A DNA stretch of 64,000 nt from Ziziphus jujuba (Eukaryota; Streptophyta; Magnoliopsida; Rosales; Rhamnaceae): the NCBI RefSeq assembly GCF_031755915.1, contig NC_083385.1, forward strand, positions 18,993,001-19,057,000, in the 5' to 3' direction. Positions 24,230 to 36,629 of the stretch are shown one piece after another. A model generated the notes under the pieces. The model was not told the DNA's origin. It ran no database searches and saw only the letters and a list, made by a program, of their open reading frames with translations. Both the position numbers and the translations under genes were made by a program. Each line of letters begins with the position of its first letter. Position 1 is the first letter of the stretch.

Positions 24230-25530
24230 GAAAATTTATCGATGGAAACCATTGGTAATATCGATGGTCCATCGGTAATTGCCAATTCTCAAAAATTTCA
24301 ATTCAAAATAATACAACAACTTTGATCTTTGATAATGTGTATTTCCACCAAGAAAATGCTTAATGCAACTTTATGTCATGATAAGAATGAAGGTAAAGAT
24401 AAGGAAACAAAAAAAGTGTTGGAAAAAGCAAAAAAATTACAAAGTAACTTGATTACCGATGGAAACCGTCGATAATCCAACCAATTTTTTCACTAGTTGC
24501 CGGAAAATTTGCTGATGGTCCATTGGTAATCACAATTCTCAAATTTTTCAATTCAAATCAACACAACAACTTTGATAATATGTATTTCCACCAAGAAAAT
24601 TCTTAATGCAACTTTATTTCATGGTAAGAATGAAGGTAAAGAGAAGAAAATAAAAAAAAAAGTGTTGGAAAAAGTAAAAAAAATTACAAAGTAACTTGAT
24701 TACGGATGGGCCATCGGTACTACCAATGGAAACAGTCGGTAATCCAACCAATTTTTTTCACTAGTGGCTGAAAAATTTACTTATGGAAACCGCCAATTCT
24801 CAAAATTTTGAATTTAAATCAACACATTTCAATACAACAACTTTGATAATGTATATTTCCTCCAAGAACATGCTCAATGCAACTTTATTTCATGACAAGA
24901 ATGAAGGTAACGAGAAGAAAACAAGAAAAAAGTGTTGGAAAAAGTGAAAAAAATTACAAATTAACTTGATTATTAACGGGCCCTTGGTATTACTGATGAA
25001 AACTGTCGGTAATCCAATTAATTTTTTTTACGAGTTGCAGAAAAATTTATCGATGGAAATGATTAGTAATATCGATGGTCCATTTGTAATTGCCAATTAT
25101 CAAAATATTCAATCGATTTCACCACAATTCGAGACATCGACTTTGATAATGTGTTTTTGTACCAAGAACATGCTTAATGCAACTTTATTAAATGGTTGCT
25201 AACAAGATGAAGAGAAGAAAACATGAAAAGTGTGCAAAAAAAGCAAAAAAAACCCAATTTACTTGATTACCAATGGACCATTGGTATTAGGGATGTAAAC
25301 CATCGGTAATTGTCAATTCTTAAATTTTTCAATTTAAATCACAACAATTGAATATAACAACTTTGATAATGTATTTTTGCACCAAGAACATGCTCAATAC
25401 AAATTTATTTAATGATTGGTAACATGAATAAGAGAAGAAAACAAAAAAAACTGTTGAAAAAATGCATTAAATTACCAATGAACATGATTAACGATTGGCC
25501 ATCGGTAATACCGATGTCCCATCTTTAAAA
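24230..25530. repeat. Degenerate direct repeats of about 250 bp with ACCGATGG/CCATCGGT motifs
   Basis: Roughly six units. Each has a CGATGGTCCATCGGTAAT-like palindromic motif, an AATTCTCAAA-like block, an ACTTTGATAATGTGT block, CACCAAGAACATGCT and a GAAGAGAAGAAAACA-like end. Repeat starts lie near 24.26, 24.51, 24.78, 25.07, 25.30 and 25.51 kb. Such motif-rich subterminal arrays are typical of DNA transposons. The superfamily is not fixed by what I can see. Confidence 0.65.
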
Positions 25531-25893
25531 TTATCTTTTTAAATCTTTTAAATACCAATCATGAAATTCCATTACAACTTCTTCTATATTATGTATTGAA
25601 CTCTATAAATGTTTAGCGAAACCTTGTTTAACAATAAAAAATGCAAAGAGGAAGTGATTATTCCTATCATATTTCCACAACCACAAAATTATTGTATTAT
25701 CCTAATTATCGAATACCTTATCAGTAATGGTAAAAAAACAATGATAACTAAAAGGATAGAACATTGCATATTTCTTACATATCATTGAACATTAAAAGGA
25801 TAGAACATTGCCTATTTCATATATGCCATAACTAAGAGGATAACTAAAATACACATCCAGCTTAAGATTTAAACAATAGCATACCCCTAGCTA

Positions 25894-26459
25894 TTAATAT
25901 AGCATAAAGAGAGATTTACGGTCCAGCTGCAGAATGGTTATGTGGGTTGGTAGTGCTATCAAGTGGTATGGCTGTCGAACATGATCGTCTTCTGTGACCA
26001 ATATGTTTACACCTCTCGTATCAATATTGAAGACACTCTTCTCCTTGAGATTGAATCCTTTTCTTTCTTGGTCTTCCTGACTTTTTGCCAATCTAAGGTG
26101 GAAGTACAATCTGATTTATGACATCATCTGGAGCATGCCATTGACATTTATCTCCAAGTGAATATATGGTCTGAATATGCATCACGAAGAGACTCAACTG
26201 AGTAATGTGCCAAGCAAAAGGTATATGGAGAAATATGTCAATACTTACATGCTGCAATTGCATGGACATAATAAAATCCATCTACGTTGAATTCCTTGTA
26301 CGTGCACGTCTTACTTTCTAAATTGACTACCTTAACCAACACGCCATGGCCAACAACTTGAAACTCATATAAGTTCAACGGAATAACATGTAGACCTCTG
26401 CTGTTAGTTGAGCAATCTTGCATGATTTTTTCCAACCAGTTAGTAACAGGAAGTTGCAT
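25894..26459 (-). pseudogene. MuDR-type (MULE) transposase C-terminus, decayed
   Basis: Three overlapping minus-strand frames together follow the end of a plant Mutator-like transposase. They hold an LEKIMQDCSTNSRGLHV segment; a SWIM-type zinc-finger region with VVNLESKTCTYKEFNVDGF followed by VHAIAAC; then YSLGDKCQWHAPDDVINQIV and PP; then a basic tail. The second cysteine of the CxC pair is Tyr, the cysteine before the His is also lost, and frames shift between segments. The catalytic DDE domain is absent. It is the remains of an autonomous element. Confidence 0.72.
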
Positions 26460-26593
26460 TGTAGCTGCATTATTAGGAAAATTCTGACATACAAACTAAT
26501 TGCTCAAAACCACACCAAAGATTTTAAATATATAGATGTAAGAGGAAAGGAAGAAGGAAACAAAATGACAAATTCTCTGCAAACATGTCCACT

Positions 26594-26680
26594 TGGTAAG
26601 TCAACAGTTATCATCATTCCTGGACCTAGATGACCTTTCATTGTTACGTACGACTTATCCATTGGAAGCACACCAACCTA
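26594..26680 (-). pseudogene. Glutamate synthase (GOGAT) exon fragment
   Basis: Read on the minus strand, this gives [18 protein letters not shown] followed by [14 protein letters not shown]. It closely matches, from memory of the family, the GVLP-D-(K/S)-VTMKG-LGPGMMI-VDL segment near the end of the amidotransferase domain of plant glutamate synthases. It is preceded by TTGCTTTAG, an intron-acceptor-like sequence. No other GOGAT exon is seen in the window. It lies 135 bp from the MULE transposase remnant, on the same strand, where the transposase N-terminal region would be expected. This suggests capture by a MULE. The homology is by recognition only. Confidence 0.6.
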
Positions 26681-28385
26681 AAGCAATAGTGTATGAAACC
26701 AGACCAAACCATCATGATATGTAATATGAATATTGAAAAATATGAAACCTCATTAAAAACAACCATACTTTAATTTTCTACTTGTTAATTTCTAATAAAT
26801 TTCATCACATCATAACCTAATATGATATTTTTGGTTTCTGGTTCTAGTTTAATTTCTTTATCCTACACTTAAATTCAACATCTAGAGCCGTTAATTAGCC
26901 AGATAGTGAAGTTGACAAGGAAATTCATTTCACAAAAATATCATACTCCACCAATGAGTGCAAAAGAAAACACCAGAATAGGAGTACAAAATGTCTCAGA
27001 AAAACAAGATTGAGGTTTTAACATAGCATAGAATTAAAACATAACAACTTAAAATTAGGACTCAAAGTTGGTTTTTTGGCTGTTTAAGAAGAAGCACCAC
27101 TTTGTAGAGCTCAATTCTTTTCTGGTTCCCTAGAAGACAGTCGACTCTCAAGCTGAAAAGAAAACAAAATAATGAACATGCTAGTCTATACCTCAAGATA
27201 CAAGCTTCAGTAAATTGCAACATAAGTTGAATATATGAAACAACTTACATAATATATTAACAACTTACTTTTGAAAACAATATATGAGTGAAACTATGAT
27301 GTACCAATATATGTGAGTCTACATAAATATGGATTTTGGGGACAAAGATATTGCACACGTGATATACATCATGAGCTAATTCACTTAGAATTTTACTTTA
27401 GGTAGTTGATAGAGAGTATGTCAATGTCACCATTCATATGACCTTGTAATGTAAATAAACAAAATAAAACTCCAAGTTAAATAGAACATACAATTAAGAA
27501 ACCAAACTAAACAAACGAGATCTTCCAAAACTTCAATTTCTATTCTTCACAATTCAATCTTCAATCTCCACACTTCCAGCATACAAAAAAACACATAACA
27601 TACAATTATTCCAGCATACAAAATTCACATTCTTCCATACTTCATAAAAAATGAAGATAAAATGAGAGAGAAATATTTAGTCTATTTACCTTTGAAAATT
27701 TAAAAACATAAAAATTTCAACAATATAAACTTACCAATGATTGAGAGGGAAAGACGAGATTGCACCCAGAGAGGGAGGAAGAGATAAACTTACCAGTGTT
27801 TTTGTCTTCGTCTTTTCTTCATACTTCGTTCAGGTTCAAGAGAAAAATGGACCATTTTCATTTAATTTTTCTTTAAATATTTGAAAAACGTACTTTAGGA
27901 ATATTAAAAAATAAAAGGACAAAACAAAAAATCCAAATTCCCCAAAAACATTCTTATGTCTTTTTTTTTTTAATTTTTAATTTATTTTATTTTATATTTA
28001 TACAATTTTTTTTGCTATTATTTTTTTTGAATAAATGTTTTTTATTACTTGGATTTTGATGAATGAATAGTGAAAAAGTCCAATCGTGTAATAATTGAAA
28101 ATACCAAATAACTTATTAATAGGCATACCAGACCAACCTTATTCATCATACCATCTGCTTGGCTATTATAAAAGTAAGAATATCCAAAGGACAAAGAGTA
28201 GAATGGAATTAATGGTGAAAGGAATTTAGATGGTGTATGGATTTTGATGTTTTGTTGAACGTTGGAATTATCACTTGAGGGTTGTTTGGTAGCCCCTACG
28301 AAAATTCCGCTCAACACTATATTATCCCATCCAATATTTGGCGTGGAAACCAAGATGCACTAGGGAGGCCAAAAAAAAAAAAAAA

Positions 28386-28416
<31 letters not shown>

Positions 28417-28494
28417 GGCCATGATTAAGCCTTTTCAGAATAGCTTTTTTTGTTTTTTAAAAAAAGCTTTTTGATAAATAAAATTGCATATTAT
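26681..28494. other. AT-rich intergenic DNA, no gene recognised
   Basis: No frame with recognisable homology. A 102-codon minus-strand frame at 28,045-28,353 is not recognised and resembles low-complexity repeat DNA. Part may belong to the MULE remnant; its ends were not found. From 28,413 the sequence matches the flank at 19,961. Confidence 0.5.
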
Positions 28495-31400
28495 CACTAT
28501 TAAAAATCGGGGCAACCGCTGCAAAAGCCCCATTGACAAATATAAATTTGTCACTTAACATACATATTACATGACAAAAATTGCAATTGTCATCTATTTC
28601 AATTTTATATTGAAATACATGATAAATTTTTGTTTGTCACAAATATTTATCACAAATTTGGACAATGGCTACATAAATGCTAGTGACAAATGAAAATATA
28701 TCACTTTATATTAGTGATTAGTGACAAAAATATTTTTGTCACATTTAATGATTGAGTAATTTAATTAGTGATAAATTCTTATTTTGTCACGTTTATTAAC
28801 TTAGCTGCTCTTTGGAGGGAAATATTTTTGAATTTATTTGATGACAATGGTGACAATTATTTTTTTAACTAATTTAAATATATAAATATAAAATGAAAAG
28901 AGAGACTCCCTAAAATAATTTAAATATATAAATATAGAATGAAAAGAGAGACTCCCTTTGATGAAGCTTTCTTCTTCTCCAACTAGCAGCCCTGATGCTT
29001 TACAAAACCCATGCAGGCTAGACTTCCACAGCAAAATCGCTCCAACCTCTACGCCAATCGACCACACCGTCGCCTCAGCTACCAAGCCCAATCTACCAGT
29101 GACTGAACCACGGTGAGAATACTCCAAATGATTACCCGATGCGCCGAGGAAGAGTTGAGCTCGGTCGATCACTATTTCAACCCGATCGCCGAAAATCAGT
29201 GGTTCTCAGATCTTTGGGCCGACCTTATCCACCATTATTGGACCTCTTGAGCTTGAATCGAAGCTTGGATTGGCTCGAAATTGATCGTTTGTAGAGTACG
29301 AAGACAGCAACTTCAGGTGAAGTTAATGATCACAACGGCCACCGCTGAGCAAAGTAAGCTCACAAACTTGTCACTCCCTTCACAAGCTTCACTTTGGTAT
29401 ATAATTTGTCCATTATTGTTGGTTATTTAAGATTTTTCCTTTTTTGAACTGTGATTTTTCTTGGAAATAGAATGGAAGTTTCATTATAGGATACTGGCAA
29501 CTCTATGTGATAGTATTCGATGCATATATTGTACGCTTTTGTTATTGGTTTTCTCCATGCTCAATTCATTTCTTTACCATGACTATATATATATATATAT
29601 ATGTTGTTAGTTCTAGATGTGATTGACCATGGTGACTATATATATATATATATATATGTTGTTAGTTCTAGATGTGATTGACCATGGTGAACTGAGAGAT
29701 AGAAAAGAGCTAGCTAGCTTGTTATCTATTTTTTTGACCTAAATGAGTTGAGTTATTAATGATTGAAAGTCATAAGCATGCAATTTTCCTATCTCGGATG
29801 AACGCACAGGGTCCTTGATTCTTACTATAGTTTCTACGTGGAGATATAGCATAGATGACGTACTCTGGTTTGAAGTGGTCCACAGTTTCTGGGTAGTTGG
29901 AGGATATGTAATGGGACTTGTGAGTTGTGAGTTGCGAGTTGCAACTCCTATTTTCTATCTAAATCAATGAATGTTTTCTTACCAAGGTTTGTGGACCATC
30001 AATAGAGCCTCTGCAGTGCTCACCGTTTAACTAAGGTCTAGAAGTTTCTTGCTTTCAGCAGATATTTTTTCTAAGATTACACCATTGCATAAGTGATGCC
30101 AGTGGTAAACAAGACTGAGAGTTCTTAAATTTTAAATATATATGTATATATATATTATAAGTAATTTTGAGATTTTTTAATTAACTAATACTAATAGAGA
30201 GGATATGAAGATTATGATGTTATAGTAGGATAGCAACTTGTCAAGAGAATTAACTAATACTAATAGAGAGGATATGAAGGTTATGATGTTATAGTAATGG
30301 TTCATGAGCAAAACTCTATTATATGTGTAGCTGCAGTTAATATGAGCGAATATCAAATCTCAAGTTTATCTTTTCATTAATTTATTTGCTTGGTGTATTG
30401 AGAAGTTTTATTTAGGAGTCTGACATTACATTGTGTCACTTTGATTTGGTATGATGTCGCAGTAGCATGCCATTTTAGGTAAAATTCAACTTTTCATTTT
30501 GGTTCTACTGGTATTAATTTTGAGTGGTTACCTCTATCAGCTTTGCCCCTGTAAACATGCATGAGTTTAGCAGATTTTTGTCCACTCCGTTGGTCCTTGG
30601 CTTGCATTTCAGGTCATTGTAACACCTACCTTGAACAGAGTCAGTGTCAAATCTTTTTAACTCTAATGCAAATACCTTTAGGTTTTGGTAAATTCTTTTC
30701 CCTGAACAATTTTTGTCACAATTCATGCTCTGAGTATGTTTAGCTTAATGATTATGAGGAACATGGAGAAAAAACATCATTAATGAAGAAAGTCAATTAT
30801 ATATGCTCTATATGATTCATTCATTTTTTTTTCTTATTGTTTAGGATCTTTGGAGATGATCGCTACTTTGAAAGATGGAGATGGACATTAGTTAGATGGT
30901 ATAGGCAACAATCATGGTTTTTTCGTTTTCTTTTTTTTTTTTACCCCTAGAAATAGAAAATGTTTTTCTTTATTTTTTCCCTTCTAGTGTAAGCTTATTG
31001 TATTTGGTACACCTTGCATGGTATATATATATATATATATGTTCAAGTGCGTATGTCGTTATATTAGTTGTAACTTTCACACTTTGTCTGTATAGCTAAG
31101 TATGATTATTCCTTTAGAAATGGTAAAGAACCAACGGATTGAGATCAAATTGACCAACATTGAAGAAGAGGTGGGCATGCTTGGCAGGTAAAGGATTGCC
31201 AACATATAGGAACTTAGGAAGTCTTGAGCTTGTTCTTTTCTTTTTGTTAATTAAATTAGATTTCTACTAAATGATTCATCTTTTTATTATATAGAATCCT
31301 TAGAGAATATATTGATGAACTGCATTGGAAGATGGAGATTGTAAAGATTTAGTGGGTATAGGCAACCACATTGTAATATATATATTTTTTCTTTCCCTAG

Positions 31401-32061
31401 AATTACAAAATGTTTTTGTTTATATTTTCCTGTTAATGTAATCTTATTGTATTTGGTGCATATTATATTAGTATTAGTTGGTATTTAATGAATTTTGTAG
31501 TACAAGATAAATGTTTAATAAAGTATAATTCTTTTATGCTAATTGCATTTCAGAAATGTAATTTTATTTTTATAAATAATAATTAATGATATTATAATTA
31601 AATGTGTCATTGATGGTTTAAGTGGCAAATCAATGACAAATCAGATGTGTCATTGACGTTTTAAGTGACATATTAAATGTGTCATTGATGGTTTAAATGA
31701 TAAATAATATTTTGTCACCTAACTGTATGCATTGTCACTGATGCATAAATTTGACCTGGTTCTACATGAGTATTGGTGACAATATTTGTATAAACAATGA
31801 CAAAAAAATATCTTTTATGTGACAAAAACTAATGTCACGGTAAAGCTCTAATCTATGACGAAACCCTTTTTTTTTTTTTGTCATTGTTACATGCTCTTTT
31901 GGTGATGAAGTAAAAATTTTATCACAAAACTGCTTTGTGATGGGTCTATCATGTCAAACACAAGATGACAGAGTTTTGTCACCTAAAGTCAATAAGGCGA
32001 TAAAAATGGTCCGTACGTGACGAATATGCAATGTAGCGTTTGACCCTGATTTTTAGTAGTG
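28495..32061. mobile_element. CACTA (En/Spm-like) transposon, apparently non-autonomous
   Basis: 3,567 bp. It starts CACTATTAAAAATCGGGG and ends CCCTGATTTTTAGTAGTG, which reversed is CACTACTAAAAATCAGGG (16 of 18 positions match). The flanking target duplication is TAT (28492-28494 and 32062-32064), the 3-bp length typical of CACTA. Subterminal regions (28.55-28.80 and 31.6-32.0 kb) are full of GTGACAAA/TTTGTCAC motifs, the usual transposase-binding layout. The related flank at 20.0 kb lacks the element. No TNP2-like transposase frame is visible. The interior includes a short exon-like frame at 28,961 and two related segments at 30.85-31.02 and 31.32-31.47 kb. Confidence 0.88.
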
Positions 32062-32936
32062 TATTGGCCTTATAAATTTTTCTAAAAGATTGAAACTCTT
32101 TTAAAAAATGGTCAAACACTCTCATAAGCTACTTCGAAGCTGGCTTTTAGAAACAATTGAATGCTATTCTTACCAAAACAATAAAAAAAAAAAAAAAAAG
32201 TTACAAATCACGCCCTAAGCCCACTTATATGCCATAGTAAAGTACAATCTACAATTAAAGAGATTTTGAATTTAAGATTATCCAAAGCTGTAGTTTATTT
32301 TATTTTATTTTTAATATTTTTAAATAAAATAATATTATATTAGTAATAAACGAGGATAAAGACATATAAAAGAATAAAAAATTAAAATCTATGTATATAT
32401 ATATATATATATTTAGAGAGAAAGAGATTCTAGTTATAATGTAGAAGTATCTCTAGTAGTCCCCAAAAATTTATTTCCCATAATATCTCTATGTTATATT
32501 TTCTTATTTTTAACTTTTAAAAGATCAAACTTTCAATCACTTAAAATTTTTTTGAGGCAAGGATCTATTGAGCCCAAGCTGCCAGGTCAACCCAGCCATG
32601 TGAAAGTGAAGCTGCGAGGACTGCTCCATTGGAAAACTGGGTCGAGGATGGTTTGCCGGACTCCTTTCGAAGGAACCGGGATGCGGCAATGGGTTGTAAC
32701 TCAGAAATGGTCTAGTTGGTTGGGAAGACTTGTCAACTATTGGATTTAAATTAATGGGGGTGGTTCGGCTAAGTGATTACTACTGGATGAGTAGTGAAAA
32801 AGACCAGAAAATTTCATGGCTTATGATGTTCCTTCAGCAGAGGCAGCATTGTTGCTCATATTTTTTTTTTTTTTTAATTTTTTCTTTTTCCAACGGATGG
32901 CTTGACGTTTGAGAGAAGAGGAAAAAGATTCTTACC

Positions 32937-32967
<31 letters not shown>

Positions 32968-33264
32968 AAAAAAAAAAAGGAGGAAGAAGATAAATTTTAA
33001 AAACTAATTTTTAAAAAAATTGGAAAATTAATTGGGATATTTGAATAATTTAAATTCTTTTAGAACTGTATAAAGTGTTTTTTCATTGAAAAACTACTTC
33101 TCATATATATATATATATATGTACACAAAGAGAGAGAGAGAAATTAAATCTAATAACCAGTAGGACATTATTAGAATTTACATTTTATTTTATTTTTATA
33201 GATTTTTTATCCGAAAACAAAAACAAACACATTCCAGGAAAATGTCATAAACAAATTAATTTAA
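32062..33264. other. 3' flank of P450 copy 3
   Basis: The first 350 bases match 20.64-20.99 kb. The rest has no recognised gene; small frames at 32,552-32,912 have no known homology. A (C)23(A)21 tract lies at 32,935-32,978. Confidence 0.5.
32935..32978. repeat. (C)23(A)21 homopolymer tract
   Basis: A run of C directly followed by a run of A. Confidence 0.8.
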
Positions 33265-35805
33265 TCATTCATGAAGCCGATAGGTAAGAATAGCCAATAA
33301 ATGCTTAGCCCTTGAAACCGTCAAACCAAACTCCTCTGTCATGTCCAAATCCGACGGTGACATCCCGTTCGCAAGTTCCCAATCGAAACAATGCACCACC
33401 TGAGCCAAAACCAACCGAACAACAGTCAAACCCAGTTGTCCTACCCGACCCGAACGGAATAAGCTGAAAGTCACGTCCCCGCACATCAATATTGCTTCCG
33501 ACAAACCTTTCTGGGAAGAAACTTTTCTGCATCCGTCCATGCATCAGGGTCTCTTCCGATTGCCCACGCATTTATGATAATGTGGGCCTTCTTGGGTATG
33601 TGGAAGCCATTGATGGTGCACTCTTCTGTGGATGCATGGGGGACCAAGTGTTGCAGGTGGATGTAGCCTTAAGGTTTCTTTGACCACCATGTTTAAGTAG
33701 TCCAATCTTTCTAGGTCTGTTTCTTCTATTGTCCTCTCCATACCCACTATGTTTTCTAGCTCTTTTTGGACTTTTTTCATTATGTTTGGGTTCTTGATGA
33801 GTTCTGAGATTGCCCAATCTATTGTTGTTAATGCCGTGTCTATGGAGGCTGCAAGCATGTCCTATAAAAAGGAAATGTTATGTGCAGGCGAACATCTATT
33901 TTAGATTAGTAGAAAAGAAATGGTCATGAAACATTTTTTTTTTTTTTTTGGGTGAATAAATGGTCATGAAACATTAGATGAAAAGAAAAAAGAAAAAGAA
34001 ATAAATTAAAAAAAACAGATCATTAGAAGAAAAGTAAAAAGAAAAAAGAAAAAGAAATAGGATTATAAAAAGACACATATTAAACAAGAAAAATACCACT
34101 TGTCACTTTGAGTTTTCACCAGCAGTGGGACCTCTACTGTTCAGTCTGAAAATCAATTTCCAAACCGTGTAAAACATAATGAATATTGATATGTTTATCT
34201 ATATTTTAAAAAAATAATTATATTTTTAATAAATATTATTTTAAATTTTTGTTGAGTCGTATTGTTGAACAAATCTACTAAAAGTAGACTTTCACCTGTA
34301 TCTATTTTTTTTTTTTTAAAGAAAATATTAGTGATTCGCTGTGTCATTACTGATGGTTATAAGCATTTATTTCCTATATGTGTTTTTAGTTTTAGAAAGG
34401 AAAATTTGATTTTTTTTTTTTTAACGAAGCTAAAAATTATTTGAATAAGTGCAATTACTAATTGAAATGTAAGCATAATTTCACTACAGTAGTAGAGACA
34501 AATAGCCATGCTCATTAAACAAGTAAATCATTAAAAAAGTAAATGACACGAGTACTCGTTTTAGAGGAAACACAAAGAATGACGAAAAGATGAAATAAAA
34601 CTTAAAGGGAAAATGTTGAGTAAACCTTGTTTATCAAGATGGAATATATGATTCTTGTATTCAAAAAAAAAAAAAAAAGAAAAAAAAAAAAAAAAAAAAG
34701 AAAAAGGAGAAGAATATATGATTTGGTATAAATGACCAATCAAATAATGCTAGTGTATTTGAAATTCATATGAAATAAGGGTAACGATTTTTTCCTATGA
34801 AAAACAAACAACAGCAAAAACTTTATTAATCAAAAAGTAAATTTCATACAAACTTACTCAGTTTTGCTATAATTATATTTTTAATTTTTAATTATAAAAA
34901 TTAAATAAAAAATTGACAAATGAGTTTTGAGTGATGATTTTAATTATAAAAATTAATTAAAAAAAACTAACAGAAGAGTTTTAAATATGATTCTTCATAA
35001 GCATAAATTTAACCATAATTAAGATAAAACTAAAAAGTTTAAATGAAAATTAAATAAAAATAAATAAATAAAACTTTAGGCATTTTGCTCTTTCTATGTT
35101 TCTACCGAAATAATGGTTAATCTCATCATTTTCCTATATGATTTTCACATGCAATATTATTTTTGTTCATATTTTTAAAAGATTAAGTTAGGATAATTAT
35201 GCCTAATTCTGCAAATTAATTACATCCATACATAATTCCAAAAAAAAAAAAAAAGAAGAAGAAAGATTAACGATGTATTAATCAATCAACTCAAGAAAGA
35301 AAAATGAAAAATAAAGATTAGTATATACTTGAAATATTTTACTGGACGATGTCATGTCCGGAATGCTGTATTGCTTAAAGGCTTTCTGCTTCAAGGTATT
35401 CCATTAATGAATCAAAGGGCTATTGGGCAATATATATAGTATGTCCGAGGTCGCCGAGTAGAATATTCCTATTATACACATATAAATACATATATCCATC
35501 CAAACAAGAGAAGCGATTAGTGGTTATCGAAAATTACCAAAATGATTGCTTTGATGTTCGACCTTTCAATACGATATTCAGATTCTTCGGATCCCAAAAA
35601 ACCCGACATGACATCAACAAAGTCCTTGTTTTTATCTTCATCCTTACACTTAACATGCTCATCGATGATCTTCTCAAAGAAATCATCAAACACCTTGCCT
35701 ACTTTCTTCATCTTCTTCGTCAATCCTTGAAGATCTAATGGCGCAATCTGAGGAATATAATCTCCCAAGTTCGGAGCTGCCCCCAACTGCATAGTCTCTT
35801 GGATC

Positions 35806-36551
35806 TTTTAGAGAATCATGGCAATTGTTAGCCATAAACCATGCAAACCCAAGACCAAGCCTAATGCCTTGGCCGAGAAGCAACTACCTTATTTTGCTTT
35901 GTATTTTGGTTTTGTAGTTAAGTAAGTCCTTTTGTGATGTTTTCTAAGCTTGTTAAGTTGGTGCACAAAGACACCAAAATGTCTTATTTAATATGTATTA
36001 GCTTAAATTAGAGTATTAAGAAGCTTAGGTAAATAAAGCACCATGATGATATGGAAAGCACTTTGGTGACCAAGATGGTGACATGGAAGCTACTTGGTGA
36101 CATGGAACCAAACCATTCGGCCTCTCTCTCATCCAATGCATGGAAGGACATGTGTCATCATGCATGAGGACTTACTTCACCATGAAGCAACTAATGAGGC
36201 AGCAACACTTGTCAACCAACCATGATGCATGTGGCAAAGTTACTTTACACATGTGTTTTGCTTCACCATGAAGGACTTGTTTTGTATTGGTGTTTAGAAC
36301 CAGCAATGGTGTGCTTTCACACCTATTTTGTATACTATAAGTATGTATTACATCTAAATGAATATTGAGTTGAATTTTTGGAGAAAATACCTTAGTTTTC
36401 ATTTTGAAACCAAGAGAAACACAAACTGGCCAAAACTGGAAAATTTTCCAACAGCTTAACCAAAGCAAAGCCGAGAACACCTAAACTCCAAATCAATTTT
36501 CCAAACATATAACCTTGTTCTCTTTAGCTTAACCTTGCCCTAATCTTTTCA
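35806..36551 (+). repeat. 5' LTR of the copia element
   Basis: Begins TTTTAGAGAATC (first G lost; the 3' LTR has TGTTAGAGAATC) and ends CTTTTCA. Nearly colinear with 40585-41329. Confidence 0.92.
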
Positions 36552-36554
36552 AAC

Positions 36555-36566
36555 TAGTATCAGAGC
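36555..36566 (+). promoter_or_regulatory. Primer-binding site (initiator Met tRNA type)
   Basis: TAGTATCAGAGC, one mismatch from the TGGTATCAGAGC used by most plant copia elements, 3 bp after the 5' LTR. Confidence 0.8.
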
Positions 36567-36629
36567 CTGGTTCCATAAATCCTTGTTTAAAACCGATTGA
36601 CAAATACACAAAATACAAACCATTTTCAA

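Noticed and set aside
23759..27945. Possible 10-bp inverted termini (TTGGGGAATT and AATTCCCCAA) around the MULE remnant
   Set aside because: Too short, the similarity does not extend inward, and no 9-bp target duplication was found.
28045..28353. 102-codon minus-strand frame
   Set aside because: No family resemblance; it overlaps repeat-like DNA next to the CACTA target region.
32552..32912. Two plus-strand frames of 60-65 codons
   Set aside because: Not recognised, and not conserved at the corresponding flank of the other P450 units.
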